64,000 nt of DNA from NCBI GenBank assembly GCA_030144725.1, contig JASKMD010000036.1:818491-882490 (forward strand), in the 5' to 3' direction. The position numbers and the translations under genes were made by a program. This DNA is from Haematococcus lacustris (Eukaryota > Chlorophyta > Chlorophyceae > Chlamydomonadales > Haematococcaceae). The notes below the pieces were generated by a model that was not told where the DNA came from, searched no databases, and worked only from the letters and a program-made list of their open reading frames with translations. Shown piece after piece: positions 13,521-23,418 of this stretch (positions are counted from its first letter, which is position 1; each line of letters starts with the position of its first letter).

Positions 13521-13670
13521 GAATATCTACTCAACTTATTGAAACCGCGATTACAGCTCAACTACTTCGAGTTAGAGGGAGTTATTGACGGCGATGGGTC
13601 GCCCTTGCGATGGGCTATCCGCGGTATACCTCAGCGGAAACTGCCGTCTCGGCCTTAATTACCCGGAGTG

Positions 13671-14201
13671 CTTAACCAACCCCACCCTGGATGATGTTAT
13701 TAAAATATCTATTCAAAACCATAAGGCTATCGTTGCCTGTGCTGGTGCTGCCATGCCCCCTCCCCCTAAAAAGCATGTTATTCCTGCCCCACAGGTAGCG
13801 GCCTTGCGCCGTGAAGTTGGAGGTCCATCGAGGCCTGGCCCATCTGCCCCTGTGCCCACCCCTGCAACCGATCGCGGCAGCACATGTGGTGAGCCCCTTA
13901 CCAACTGTCTGTGGTGTGGCCTGGATGGCCACTGGGTCCCAGACTGCCCAAAGAAGGCAGCTGGCCTGTCCCCTGAGGAAGCCCAGCGTGAGCTGGGTAC
14001 CCTGACTCTGGTCAGGAAGCTCAAGGAGGCCATCGCAGCCAAGCGGGCCGCTAAAGCAAGAGGCCTGCCTCTGGCAGTGGCAGGAATGGTGGCGGCAGCA
14101 ACAGGGATGGTGGTGGCAGGGATGGTGGTGGCAGTGGCAAGCGTGGCAGGCCTGGCCCTGGCCCTGGCAGCTCTGGTCCCGCAGCTAAGACCAGCAAATA
14201 G
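13671..14201 (+). pseudogene. gag: Gag, C-terminal part with CCHC zinc knuckle (copy A)
   Basis: After E1, Gag resumes with LTNPTLDDVIKISIQNHK and runs to the zinc knuckle CLWCGLDGHWVPDC (CX2CX4HX4C, about 13907-13948), which binds RNA in retrotransposon Gag proteins. The basic Gly/Ser tail is out of frame after about 14050 because of small indels compared with B and C. The ancestral stop TAG, directly after an AAA lysine codon, is kept at 14199-14201. Confidence 0.88.
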
Positions 14202-14591
14202 GACCTTGCCCAGACAGTAAGCCAAAACTGTTCTGGTGTACAGAAGATTGATGCTGTAACTGTGCCTGCTGCCCTGATCTGTGGATCTGCAGCTGAAGGT
14301 GGCTCTTTGCATTTCTCTTTTGAAGGCACTGTTGATGGTCATCAGGCTATGTTCCTGTGTGACACAGGAGCCACACACTCTTTCGTCAGTGCAGACTTTG
14401 TCGCTGCAAATAATTTGCCTGTGTATAACTATGCCGTTGAGCGTACCTGGCTGCTTGCAGACAACGGGACAATGGATTTGTGTCAGTGCCTTTGTCTCTG
14501 CCAGGGCACCATGCAAGATGCAAGCTGACTGTCATGCCCCGGTTTGTAAAAGGGTATGACGTGCTTTTGGGTGATGACTGGTTGTTTGCTA
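14202..14591 (+). pseudogene. pol: Pol, aspartic protease segment (copy A)
   Basis: It begins immediately after the gag TAG and in the same frame as pol of B and C. It contains the retropepsin active-site motif CDTGATHSF and ends in GYDVLLGDDWLFA, where E2 is inserted with a TA duplication. There is no ATG near the beginning (the first candidate is a GTG), which fits synthesis as a Gag-Pol fusion. A small deletion relative to B and C near 14470 disturbs the frame. Confidence 0.88.
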
Positions 14592-14768
14592 CACTCACGA
14601 TAAATAGGGCCGACGCGAGGGCCTTTTTTGCATCGGAAGGACATTCTGCTCCGATAGGACGATAGAGCGTTGAGTTTAAGGGGGACCTCGCTCTTGAATG
14701 AAGTCCTAACTCGCAGCGGTTGCGAAGATACATCGATCCGCGCGCGAGGTACCCCCCCCTTTTTGGGA

Positions 14769-15346
14769 ATCTGTGCAGATGTTGGTTTAATGAGCCCGGA
14801 ATCTGTGCAGATGCATGTCGATGCCATTAGGACAAGCGACATCTGTGCAGATGCCGGTAATTAAATCTGTGCAGATGCTTATAAGGGCGACATCTGTGCA
14901 GATGCCGGTAATTAAATCTGTGCAGATGCATAAAAGGGCGACATCTGTGCAGATGCCGGTAATTAAATCTGTGCAGATGCATAAAAGGGCGACATCTGTG
15001 CAGATGCCGGTATTTAAATCTGTGCAGATGCATAGTTAAGCGACATCTGTGCAGATGCCGGTTATAATTCAAGGGCGACATCTGTGCAGATGCTAATAAG
15101 GGCGACATCTGTGCAGATGCCAGTAATTATATCTGTGCAGATGCATAAAATAGGCGACATCTGTGCAGATGCCGGTTATAATTCAAGGGCGACATCTGTG
15201 CAGATGCTAATAAGGGCGACATCTGTGCAGATGCCAGTAATTACATCTGTGCAGATGCATAAATAGGCGACATCTGTGCAGATGCCGGTTTTAATTCAAG
15301 GGCGACATCTGTGCAGATGCCGACAATGTCGACATCTGCACAGATG
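14769..15346. repeat. E2 left palindrome array (CATCTGTGCAGATG)
   Basis: About 25 near-palindromic cores CATCTGTGCAGATG with spacers such as CCGGTAATTAA or CATAAAAGGGCGA. Arms CATCTG and CAGATG are perfect inverted repeats around a TG/CA centre. The array is broken at 15346 by the hAT insertion, and its last units resume at 18187-18222. Core orientation is constant to about 15320 and then inverts. Confidence 0.95.
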
Positions 15347-15611
15347 TAGGGAGCGTCCCATGTACGTACATGTAACTACATGTAACTGTTACATTTCCGG
15401 GTTATACGGGTGTTACACGGGATGTTACAGGGGATGTTACATGCTAGCGTCAACCCTAGCGACCCCGGTTCGACTCCTGAAGGTGACAAGAATTAGGTCG
15501 ACTTTTCTCGGGCTAGCTTGCAGCGCCCAAGTCATCTCAACAATCTAATATCGAGCTTACCCACGGCCCCCATTGGGTCGGCCATCCGCACAAAAGCATG
15601 CACAATTCTAT

Positions 15612-15836
15612 GGTACGCTAAGAGTCCTGGGCGGCTGCTAGGCACGGTGTCACACACGGCCAGCCTGCGGCTCACACCCACACATGGCACGCTAAGAGTC
15701 CTGGGCGGCTGCTAGGCACGGTGTCACACACAGCCAGCCTGCGGCTCACACCCACACATGGCATGCTAAGAGTCCTGGGCGGCTGCTAGGCACGGTGTCA
15801 CACACAGCCAGCCTGCGGCTCACATCCACACATGGC
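15612..15836. repeat. 74-bp tandem repeat, three units
   Basis: Three nearly identical 74-bp units containing GCTAAGAGTCCTGGGCGGCT and CACACCCACACATGG, starting near 15612, 15686 and 15760. They lie inside the hAT element, just 3' of the transposase stop codon. Confidence 0.92.
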
Positions 15837-15841
15837 ACGCC

Positions 15842-17930
15842 TCACATTGTGATGCCTTCTGCCAGCAGCTGGGATGGCTCACTAGGCTCAGATGAGGGGA
15901 TGTTGGCCTTAATGAACACCATCTTCTCCGCTGTGGCCACGTTGAGCTGTGACCTTCCAGCGTTGTAGGTGTTGCCCCAAGATGACCAGTTACGCTCCGC
16001 AGCTGCAGTGGTGACATGCATGGCCAGCAAGCGTACCGCAGCCTGGCGTAAGTTAGGGAAACACCTTGCCCCTAGAAAGGTCCAGAAGCCGCTGCGCACA
16101 CTGATGCATGCCGTGGTAGTCTTGCCGTCCTCGTCGGTGCGTGTCTCAGCCACAATAGCTTCCACACTGGACTTCATGTCAGTTGGCCAATCACCCAAGG
16201 TCAGCAATGTGAGCTCCCTCCTTGCAGCTCCAAGCGAGCACTCGGCGAGACGTGCCACAACGGTGACCACATCTTCTTGTTGGGTTGGTTGCAGACGGTG
16301 CATGGTAGGCCGTGGGTGGGTTCCGGGGGCCAGATACTTGTAGTTGGCTGGGTCCAAAGCATAAGCCGCAGCGTAGGCAGGGGAGTAGTGTGTTTGCGCT
16401 CGCCGTTGGAACGCAGCCACCACTCCCAATGCCAACCTAGGGCTCACAATGACCGCGTGCTCCACCCATTCTTTTGCATGGTCCACCAACGCATTCCATA
16501 CCATCAGCACCTACAACATCAAATGACGCCCACACACATACATCCTTACACCCTGTTGCAGTGCTTCGAGCTTGGTGGGCTTTGACAGGTCTTTGCAGAG
16601 GAGGTTCATCTGATGGGCGGAGCAGCCAAGGATGACGATGGTGGGCATCTCCCGCTGCATCATGCGCATGGCACTGTGGTTGGCTGCCGTGTTGTCCATG
16701 ATGACACCATGGCACTCCACTGAGGCAAGACCCAAATCCTTGCAAAGGTCTTGCAAGACCTCCATGTGCAGCTCCTTGATGGCTCCAGCATCCTTGCGCT
16801 TGCCCGACACGTCCACCACGCGCAAAAACAACATGCCGCCATAGGGTTTCAGAACAAGGAAGTTGATGAGCGGCGACCCCCTGCCAGCGAACTTGTTTTT
16901 CCAACCGTCTGAGACGAGAACAAAGCCATCCTGTAGGCAAGGCAGATTAATCAGGGCAGGACAGGGCAGGGCAGGGTTGGGCTGGGTTGGGCTGGGTTGG
17001 GTTGGGCTGGGCTGGGCTGGGCTGGGCTGGGCTGGGCTGGGCTGGGCTGGGCTGGGCTGGGCTGGGCTGGGCTGGGCTGGGCTGGGCTGGGCTGGGCTGG
17101 GCTGGGCTGGGCTGGGCTGGGCTGGGCTGGGCTGGGCTGGGCTGGGCTGGGCTGGGCTGGGCTGGGCTGGGCTGGGCTGGGCTGGGCTGGGCGGGGCGGG
17201 GCGGGGCGGGGCGGGGCGGGCGGGGAGGGGGTGTAGAGTGGAGACTGGGAGGTGGTGGTGGTGGAAGGCACATGTTGCAAGGCAGGGTTGGGCAATGGGC
17301 AAGGGCAATGGGCAGGGGCAGTTCCATCGCTAAGCTGATACATATACATTTTATTGGTGGTAGGTTGGCCTGGGCTAGGCTGGGCTCACAACTAAGGGCA
17401 ATGGGCCAGCAAGTATCTCACCTTCGCTAGCTTTCGCAGCTCCTTGAAGGTTGCCTGCTTGACCTCTGAGTAGAGCTCGTCGAGCAGTTGCGTGCGGTAG
17501 TGCTTCTCTTTGTACACATCAACCCCTAGCAGCTGGAAGACAGATTGGAGGTGGACATTGTCCATTATGTCCACCTGAGTCCGATCCTGCGCCTGACAGC
17601 CCGCTGAATGCCCTCAGGCATTGCTGCACCCCGGTCCTCTCGCGGCAGTGGGCCAAAACTTGGCTCTGGGCTGCGCTTTCTGGAGATGCTGGGTGCACCT
17701 TCAAGCTTGCATTTGTGCCTGGCAGCCAGCTGGCTCATGTTCGCGACGCTGAGCTCAGCCCGGTTGTTTGGTGGGCACCTCTTGCACTGGCACACCACAA
17801 TGCCGTCGCTATTGTAACGAAAGAGCCAGTCATTTGCGAACTTGCTGGCCAAAGCTCTACGAAGTACAACATCTGCTGCCAAATCGAGACTGTTGTAGAC
17901 CTGCTGCTTGGGAACATCCGCAGCAGCCAT
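15842..17930 (-). pseudogene. hAT-family transposase (DUF659 and C-terminal dimerisation domain)
   Basis: Three blocks read on the minus strand. The first, 17930-17422, has a Cys/His cluster (CQCKRC..RHKC, possibly BED-like). The frame shifts near 17590, and the block ends LRKLAK at a GTGAGA donor. The second, 16930-16552, is the DUF659-like catalytic region: [20 protein letters not shown] and [10 protein letters not shown]. The third, 16510-15842, carries the hAT dimerisation signature LRQAAVRLLAMHVTTAAAE and RNWSSWGNTY, then a stop. The intron between blocks 1 and 2 is swollen by a GGGCT array. The phases of blocks 2 and 3 do not join cleanly at the obvious donor, so either my boundary is off by a base or the gene is decayed. 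It would cut and paste DNA in the nucleus. Confidence 0.8.
16960..17225. repeat. (GGGCT)n array inside hAT transposase intron
   Basis: About 45 GGGCT pentamers, grading into GGGGC at 17190-17225. It lies wholly within the inferred intron between the N-terminal block and the DUF659 block. The G-rich strand is the plus strand, so the transcript (minus) carries the C-rich AGCCC version. Confidence 0.95.
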
Positions 17931-18239
17931 CAGCAGCTGCTAGAGCTGCTACTGCGGCGTGCAATATTGCAGCCGAAATGCAGCCCGCGGCCCGCGACCC
18001 CAAAAATATTTCTAGGTGCGGGAGCAGTTGCGACCAGTGCGGCGGGGAGTACAAGCTCACTGCAGGCGAGCCGAGCAGCTAAGAAGGCTATGTAACATGA
18101 CCGGCACGTGTACGTATACGGGATGTAACATGTAACATAACATAACAATGTAACATGTAACGTTACACGGGTCCAGACGCTCCCTACACAGATGCATACC
18201 TCGACATCTGCACAGATGCCAAGTAGTGCAGCTGAGCAC

Positions 18240-18620
18240 ATGAAGAAAAGGCTTGCATAAAGGTTACGCAAAGGCACCGCGAAGGAATCAAGACTCTTCA
18301 CAATCTGTGTGATATCTGCATGAAGTTTTCGCAAAGGTGGCGCGAAGGAAGCCAAGGAACCGCGAAGGAGCTTAGATTGCCCCATATAGCAGCAATGAGC
18401 AGCCAGGAGCAGCCAACAAAAATCGTCGCCAAAAGGCTAGCTACGAGCCAGCCAGCCGCTCAGGCGACCAGATGCCATCAGGTCAAGCGATAGGATCAAG
18501 ATATAGCGACAGAAAACGGAAGGAGGTGCAGCGATGCAGCGACACAGCGATGCAAAGCTGCGGCGAATGCATGAGGTGCAACTAGGACACGTAGCCGGAA
18601 GCCTGTGAGACGGAGCGGAA
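18240..18620. repeat. Shared internal module rich in CGCGAAGG (E2)
   Basis: Contains CACCGCGAAGGAATCAAG, GGCGCGAAGGAAGCCAAGG and CGATAGGATCAAG in the same order as E1, and near-identically (reversed) in E3. It also includes GCAGCGATGCAGCGACACAG-type short repeats. No protein is recognised. Confidence 0.75.
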
Positions 18621-18812
18621 GAGGAGTGGAGGAGCCCGGAGGTGGTCAGGAGCCATGCATGAGACGAGGCTGGTGCACTTGAAACAAAGGTGGGTGCACC
18701 CACATGGTATGGTGAGTATGTAATCTTGCAGTCATGTGGCTCCAAGTACCTTGCCTGACTATTTGCCAACCACTGAATTGCTGCAGGTTCAATGGTCCCA
18801 ACCTCCCCTTCC

Positions 18813-19490
18813 CCAGCCCAGCCCAGCCCAGCCCAGCCCAGCCCAGCCCAGCCCAGCCCAGCCCAGCCCAGCCCAGCCCAGCCCAGCCCAGCCCAGCCCA
18901 GCCCAGCCCAGCCCAGCCCAGCCCAGCCCAGCCCAGCCCAGCCCAGCCCAGCCCAGCCCAGCCCAGCCCAGCCCAGCCCAGCCCAGCCCAGCCCAGCCCA
19001 GCCCAGCCCAGCCCAGCCCAGCCCAGCCCAGCCCAGCCCAGCCCAGCCCAGCCCAGCCCAGCCCAGCCCAGCCCAGCCCAGCCCAGCCCAGCCCAGCCCA
19101 GCCCAGCCCAGCCCAGCCCAGCCCAGCCCAGCCCAGCCCAGCCCAGCCCAGCCCAGCCCAGCCCAGCCCAGCCCAGCCCAGCCCAGCCCAGCCCAGCCCA
19201 GCCCAGCCCAGCCCAGCCCAGCCCAGCCCAGCCCAGCCCAGCCCAGCCCAGCCCAGCCCAGCCCAGCCCAGCCCAGCCCAGCCCAGCCCAGCCCAGCCCA
19301 GCCCAGCCCAGCCCAGCCCAGCCCAGCCCAGCCCAGCCCAGCCCAGCCCAGCCCAGCCCAGCCCAGCCCAGCCCAGCCCAGCCCAGCCCAGCCCAGCCCA
19401 GCCCAGCCCAGCCCAGCCCAGCCCAGCCCAGCCCAGCCCAGCCCAGCCCAGCCCAGCCCAGCCCAGCCCAGCTCAGCCCAGCCCAGCCAA
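18813..19490. repeat. (CCCAG)n array, about 135 pentamers
   Basis: Uninterrupted CCCAG pentamers for about 0.67 kb, with one CTCAG variant near the right end. Because five is not a multiple of three and no frame contains a stop, all six frames stay open. The long Pro/Ala/Gln and Gly/Trp/Leu frames here are artefacts of the repeat. Confidence 0.98.
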
Positions 19491-19611
19491 ATCCCTCCTT
19501 CTTTCACACACTCCACCCAACAAATTGTGAGTGGCGAGCCCTTGCAACTGTGTGGTCCCAACTCTGACCGCCTGTCATGCCCTTGTTGTTGTTTGCAGAT
19601 TCTACTGGCCA

Positions 19612-19662
19612 TCCCCCACCCCCACCCCCACCCCCACCCCCACCCCCACCCCCACCACCTCC
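19612..19662. repeat. (CCCCCA)n hexanucleotide array
   Basis: About eight CCCCCA units directly after an intron-like module in E2. Confidence 0.93.
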
Positions 19663-19967
19663 TCCATCACCCTACCACAAGAAGCAGGCGCATGGAGCGC
19701 AGGAGCAGCCAGGAGCTGCAACCATGGAGGCGCTGCCAGGTAGGTATAGAAGTGGCGCTAGCAAAGTGTGAGTGGCCAGCCCTTGCACATGAGTAGTCCG
19801 ATGCCCAGCCTAACCGCAAAGTTGCTCCTTGTTTACTGCAGGTCCAATGGTCAGCCCTCCCCCCTTCCCCCCCCTTCCCCCTTCCCATCCCTGTCCCACC
19901 ACCTCCAAGCCTGGCACCCCACCTACCTCCCGCCTTTCCCACCCCCCGCCCCACGACACACGCTGCA

Positions 19968-20125
19968 GCCCTCTCCCTACCCTACCCTTGGCGTAGCAGC
20001 CCTCTCCCTACCCTACCCTTGGCGTAGCAGCCCTCTCCCTACCCTACCCTTGGCGTAGCAGCCCTCTCCCTACCCTACCCTTGGCGTAGCAGCCCTCTCC
20101 CTACCCTACCCTTGGCGTAGCAACC
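19968..20125. repeat. 31-bp tandem repeat, five units (E2)
   Basis: Unit CCCTCTCCCTACCCTACCCT followed by TGGCGTAGCAG, five times, followed by the CCTGGAGCGGGCA motif twice. The reverse complement of the same unit occurs three times in E3 at 23198-23282. Confidence 0.95.
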
Positions 20126-20235
20126 TGGAGCGGGCAACCTGGAGCGGGCAGCTTGGAGTAGCAGCCCACCCAGCCCACCCTGGCCATGCCAAGGCCACAC
20201 ACCACAATGACCCGTCCCATCCCTCTGTGTTGTCA

Positions 20236-20362
20236 CCATGGTGTGGTGTGGTGTGGTGTGGTGTGGTGTGTGTGATGGTGTGCGTGATGATGTGGGTGAT
20301 GGTGTGGGTGATGGTGTGGGTGTGGGTGGTGATGATGGTGATGGTGATGGTGATGGTGGTGT
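20236..20362. repeat. TGGTG/GATGGT simple repeat (E2)
   Basis: GTGTGGTGTGG passes into GTGATGGTGTGG and then GATGGT. It corresponds to the reverse complement of the far longer CCACA/CACCAT array in E3 (22613-22985), so this locus has changed length between the two related elements. Confidence 0.9.
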
Positions 20363-20439
20363 CACCTTCTTGTTGTCATGTCGTTGCTACCTTGTCACAT
20401 CGTAGGGGGGTGTTGGGTGCATCAATGCATGTGCTTAGC

Positions 20440-20758
20440 ATTTCCATATAGAGGTGTTGTGGAGTGATGGTGCATCGAGGCATATGCTTGCAAGTCCCGT
20501 AGCGAGGTGTTGCGGGATGTTTGGGTGTCCAAACATGTGTTTTGCGGGGATGTTGCGGGGTGTTGCGTCGTCAATACATGTGTTTTGCGGGGGTGTAGCG
20601 AGGTGTTGCGGGGTGTTTGGTCGTCAATACAAGTGTTTTGCGGGGGTGTAGCGAGGTGTTGCGGGGTGTTTGGTCGTCAATACATGTGTTTTGCGGGGGT
20701 GTAGCGAGGTCTTGCGGGATGTTTGGGTGTCAACGCATGTGCTTTGCGGATGTAATAG
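20440..20758. repeat. About 53-bp TTTTGCGGGG minisatellite (E2)
   Basis: Units with TGTGTTTTGCGGGGGTGTAG, CGAGGTGTTGCGGGGTGTTT and GTCGTCAATAC repeat about every 53 bp (near 20580, 20634, 20687). It adjoins the right palindrome array and matches E1 and E3. Confidence 0.92.
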
Positions 20759-20771
20759 TCAATGAAATAGT

Positions 20772-21150
20772 CGACATCTGTGCAGATGAAGCCACGACAT
20801 CTGCACAGCCAAGCCGCGAATGTAAAAGTCGACATCTGTGCAGATGCTACAGACAACATCTGCACAGCCAAGGCTTGAATGTAATAGTCGACATCTGTGC
20901 AGATGTCGTTGTCAGCAGCTGCACAGATGTCGAGCGCAACATCTGCACAGCCAAGCATCAAATGTAATAGTCGACATCTGTGCAGATGTTGTCGTAAGCA
21001 GCTGCACAGATGTTGGTCGCGGTATACGACATCTGTGCAGATGTTGACTTCCCGCAGCTGCACAGATGTCGACATCTCCTGCATCTGTGCAGATGTCGAC
21101 TATCAGCAGCTGTGCAGATTAAGGATAACCGACATCTGTGCAGATATCCA
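20772..21150. repeat. E2 right palindrome array
   Basis: About 15 CGACATCTGTGCAGATG cores with AGCAGCTGCACAGATG variants, in mixed orientation, with spacers related to GAATGTAATAGT. It ends about 140 bp inside the right terminus. Confidence 0.93.
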
Positions 21151-21292
21151 ATTCTGGAAATTCGCGGTCCAACTACGTCGCAACGGATGCACGGATTCAC
21201 GTAAGACTTATACCGTTCGAACGGCCTTCTACTCTAGTTTCCAATGAGCTATGGTCGGTCCAATCGCGACCGGTCCTTGTTTATCGTGAGTG

Positions 21293-21663
21293 TAATCAGG
21301 CTACACTGTCATATGAGCATAAGACTTTGTCTTTAGCCCGCCCCGGTGAACCTGCTGTTCAGTTACCCTGTCACTCTGCAGTACCTCCTGCAGCATTCCC
21401 TGCTATTAAGCAGCCCATGGTCACTCCTCCACCTGCCTTTCTCATCAGTGCCATGAAGGCGACTGTACCAATGGTGGTTGAGGAAAGGCGGTCGTGCCGT
21501 TGTGGCTGTTATCAGCCCTGATGGCTCTGCCACACCTGAACCTGAGGTAACCCCTCATGGTCTCCCTGATGCTGTCAAAGCTCAGTTGGATGCTCTGCTG
21601 GCAGAATACAGTGATGTGTTCACACCTCTCACTGGCTTGCCACCAGACCGCCCAGTGGGTCAT
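21293..21663 (+). pseudogene. pol: Pol, protease-RT linker segment (copy A)
   Basis: Resumes with NQATLSYEHKTLSLARPGEP, collinear with B and C, and ends at the codons for GLPPDRPVGH, where E3 is inserted with an AT duplication. A deletion of about 20 bp near 21470 removes part of the ATAKVAARWLR segment and shifts the frame. This 370-bp piece is the only spacer between the oppositely oriented E2 and E3. Confidence 0.88.
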
Positions 21664-21807
21664 CACTCACGATAAACAAGGACCGGTCGCGATTGGACCG
21701 ACCATAGCTCATTGGAAAGAGGAGTAGAAGGCCGTTCGAACGGTATAAGTCTTACGTGATTCCGTGCATCCGTTGCGACGTAGTTGGACCGCGAATTTCC
21801 AGAATTG

Positions 21808-22190
21808 GATATCTGCACAGATGTCGGTTATCCTTAATCTGCACAGCTGCTGATAGTCGACATCTGCACAGATGCAGTCAATGTCAACATCTGTGCAGCT
21901 GCGGGAAGTCGACATCTGCACAGATGTCGTACACCGCAACCAACATCTGTGCAGCTTCTGACGACGACATCTGCACAGATGTCGACTATTACATTCGAGC
22001 CTTGGCTGTGCAGATGTTGACACCGACATCTGTGCAGCTGCTGACAACGACATCTGCACAGATGTCGACTATTACATTCGAGCCTTGGCTGTGCAGATGT
22101 TGTCTATAGCATCTGCACAGATGTCGACTTTTACATTCGCGGCTTGGCTGTGCAGATGTCGTGGCTTCATCTGCACAGATGTCGACTATT
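21808..22190. repeat. E3 left palindrome array
   Basis: About 15 cores CATCTGCACAGATGTCG with spacers GACTATTACATTCGAGCCTT. It is the mirror of the E2 right array at 20772-21150. Confidence 0.94.
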
Positions 22191-22196
22191 TCATCG

Positions 22197-22540
22197 ACTC
22201 TTACATCCGCAAAACACATGTATTGACACCCAAACACCCCGCAACACCTCGCTACACCCCCGCAAAACACATGTATTGACACCCAAACACACCGCAACAC
22301 CTCGCTACACCCCCGCAAAACACATGCATTGACACCCAAACACCCCGCAACACCTCGCTACACCCCCGCAAAACACATGTATTGACACCCAAACACCCCG
22401 CAACACCCCCGCAAAACACATGCATTGACACCCAAACATCCCGCAACACCTCGCTACGGGACTTGCAAGCACATGTCTCGATGCACCATCACTTCACAAC
22501 ACCTGAATATGGAAATGCTAAGCACATGCATTGATGCACC
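22197..22540. repeat. CCCCGCAAAACACA minisatellite (E3)
   Basis: Reverse complement of the E2 minisatellite: CCCCCGCAAAACACATG, TTGACACCCAAACAC and CCGCAACACCTCGCTACA repeat about every 53-58 bp, at least four times. Confidence 0.93.
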
Positions 22541-22612
22541 CAATGACCGCAACACCCCCCTACGATGTGACAAGGTAGCAACGACACAACACAACAACAA
22601 GGTGACACCACA

Positions 22613-22985
22613 CACCATCACCATCACCATCACCATCACCATCACCATCACCACGCTCAGGTTAAACATGCATCACCATCACCATCACCATCACCATCAC
22701 CATCACCACACCACACCACACCACACCACACCACACCACACCACACCACACCACACCACACCACACCACACCACACCACACCACACCACACCACACCACA
22801 CCACACCACACCACACCACACCACACCACACCACACCACACCACACCACACCACACCACACCACACCACACCACACCACACCACACCACACCACACCACA
22901 CCACACCACACCACACCACACCACACCACACCACACCACACCACACCACACCACACCACACCACACCACACCCCACCACAACCCA
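22613..22985. repeat. (CACCAT)n then (CCACA)n array
   Basis: Two CACCAT blocks (22613-22652 and 22672-22706) separated by CACGCTCAGGTTAAACATG, then about 53 CCACA pentamers to 22970. The frames THHTTPHH and GVVWCGVVW are repeat artefacts. Confidence 0.97.
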
Positions 22986-23197
22986 ACAAGGTGACAACAC
23001 AACAACATCGCAGCAAGGCGGCAAGATGACGAGGACAACAAGCACGGGCTGACAACCACCCAAGCGCTCAGCTATCCCTTTTGAGGGGGATGGGTAGGGT
23101 CATTGTGGTGTGTGGGCATGGCATGGCCAGGGTGGGCTGGGTGGGCTGCTACTCCAAGCTGCCCGCTCCAGGTTGCCCGCTCCAGGTTGCTACGCCA

Positions 23198-23282
23198 AGG
23201 GTAGGGTAGGGAGAGGGCTGCTACGCCAAGGGTAGGGTAGGGAGAGGGCTGCTACGCCAAGGGTAGGGTAGGGAGAGGGCTG
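23198..23282. repeat. 31-bp tandem repeat, three units (E3)
   Basis: Reverse complement of the E2 31-bp unit (CTGCTACGCCAAGGGTAGGG then TAGGGAGAGGG), three copies versus five in E2. Confidence 0.93.
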
Positions 23283-23418
23283 CAGCGTGTGTCGTGGGGC
23301 GGGGGGTGGGAAAGGCGGGAGGTAGGTGGGGTGCCAGGCTTGGAGGTGGTGGGACAGGGGAGGGGAGGGGGAAGGGGGAAGGAGGAAGGGGGGAAGAGGG
23401 AAGGGCTGACCGTGGGAC

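Larger units (their letters stand above)
9352..13670. mobile_element. E1: CACTC-type DNA element, 4.3 kb, inserted in gag
   Basis: Left end CACTCCGGCAAATTAAGGCC and the reverse complement of the right end CACTCCGGGTAATTAAGGCC are inverted repeats. The host dinucleotide CT is present on both sides (9350-9351 and 13671-13672), and removing the element plus one CT rejoins gag. The interior holds palindrome arrays at both ends, a CGCGAAGG module, intron-like modules and C-rich arrays. No transposase was recognised, so it is probably non-autonomous. CACTC termini recall EnSpm/CACTA elements, but a 2-bp duplication is shorter than their usual 3 bp, so the superfamily is left open. E5 is a second copy of the same family. 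Confidence 0.93.
15347..18186 (-). mobile_element. hAT transposon, 2.84 kb, nested in E2
   Basis: Ends are TAGGGAGCGTC (15347) and GACGCTCCCTA (to 18186), an 11-bp perfect inverted repeat. The 8-bp target duplication CACAGATG is present at 15339-15346 and 18187-18194; the 8-bp size is diagnostic for hAT. The duplicated target is part of the E2 palindrome unit, so insertion was into the array. GTAACATGT-type subterminal motifs lie inside both ends. The interior holds a DUF659/hAT-dimerisation transposase gene on the minus strand. This is a third nesting level: hAT within E2 within the chromovirus. Confidence 0.95.
18712..19841 (+). repeat. GT-AG intron-like modules in E2 (three copies)
   Basis: Modules at 18712-18786 (GTGAGTATG to TGCTGCAG), 19527-19598 (GTGAGTGGCGAGCCC to GTTTGCAG) and 19768-19841 (GTGAGTGGCCAGCCC to TTACTGCAG). 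Two are followed by GTTCAATGGTC or GTCCAATGGTC. C-rich arrays follow each: CCCAG after the first, CCCCCA after the second, CCCCTTCCC and the 31-bp repeat after the third. The plus strand is the sense strand for all three. Confidence 0.7.
14592..21292. mobile_element. E2: CACTC-type DNA element, 6.7 kb, inserted in pol
   Basis: Left end CACTCACGATAAATAGGGCC, right end reverse complement CACTCACGATAAACAAGGACC. TA flanks both sides (14590-14591, 21293-21294), and excision with one TA restores the pol sequence of B and C apart from one substitution. The CATCTGTGCAGATG arrays lie inside both ends. E3 is a shorter relative in reverse orientation with nearly the same end sequences. The difference is largely the hAT insertion (15347-18186) and a longer CCCAG array. 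No transposase of its own was recognised. Confidence 0.94.

Noticed and set aside
9352..13670. E1-E4 as giant spliceosomal introns of the chromovirus
   Set aside because: Their ends are CACTC/GAGTG and not GT/AG, and they have inverted termini and target duplications, so they are transposon insertions.
18437..19612. Long [11 protein letters not shown] and [10 protein letters not shown] reading frames over the CCCAG array
   Set aside because: A stop-free pentanucleotide repeat is open in all six frames; no start context, domain or composition independent of the repeat supports a protein.
14592..21292. hAT transposase as the transposase of the CACTC elements
   Set aside because: The gene lies in a separate hAT element with its own inverted ends and 8-bp duplication; E3, a close relative of E2, lacks it.
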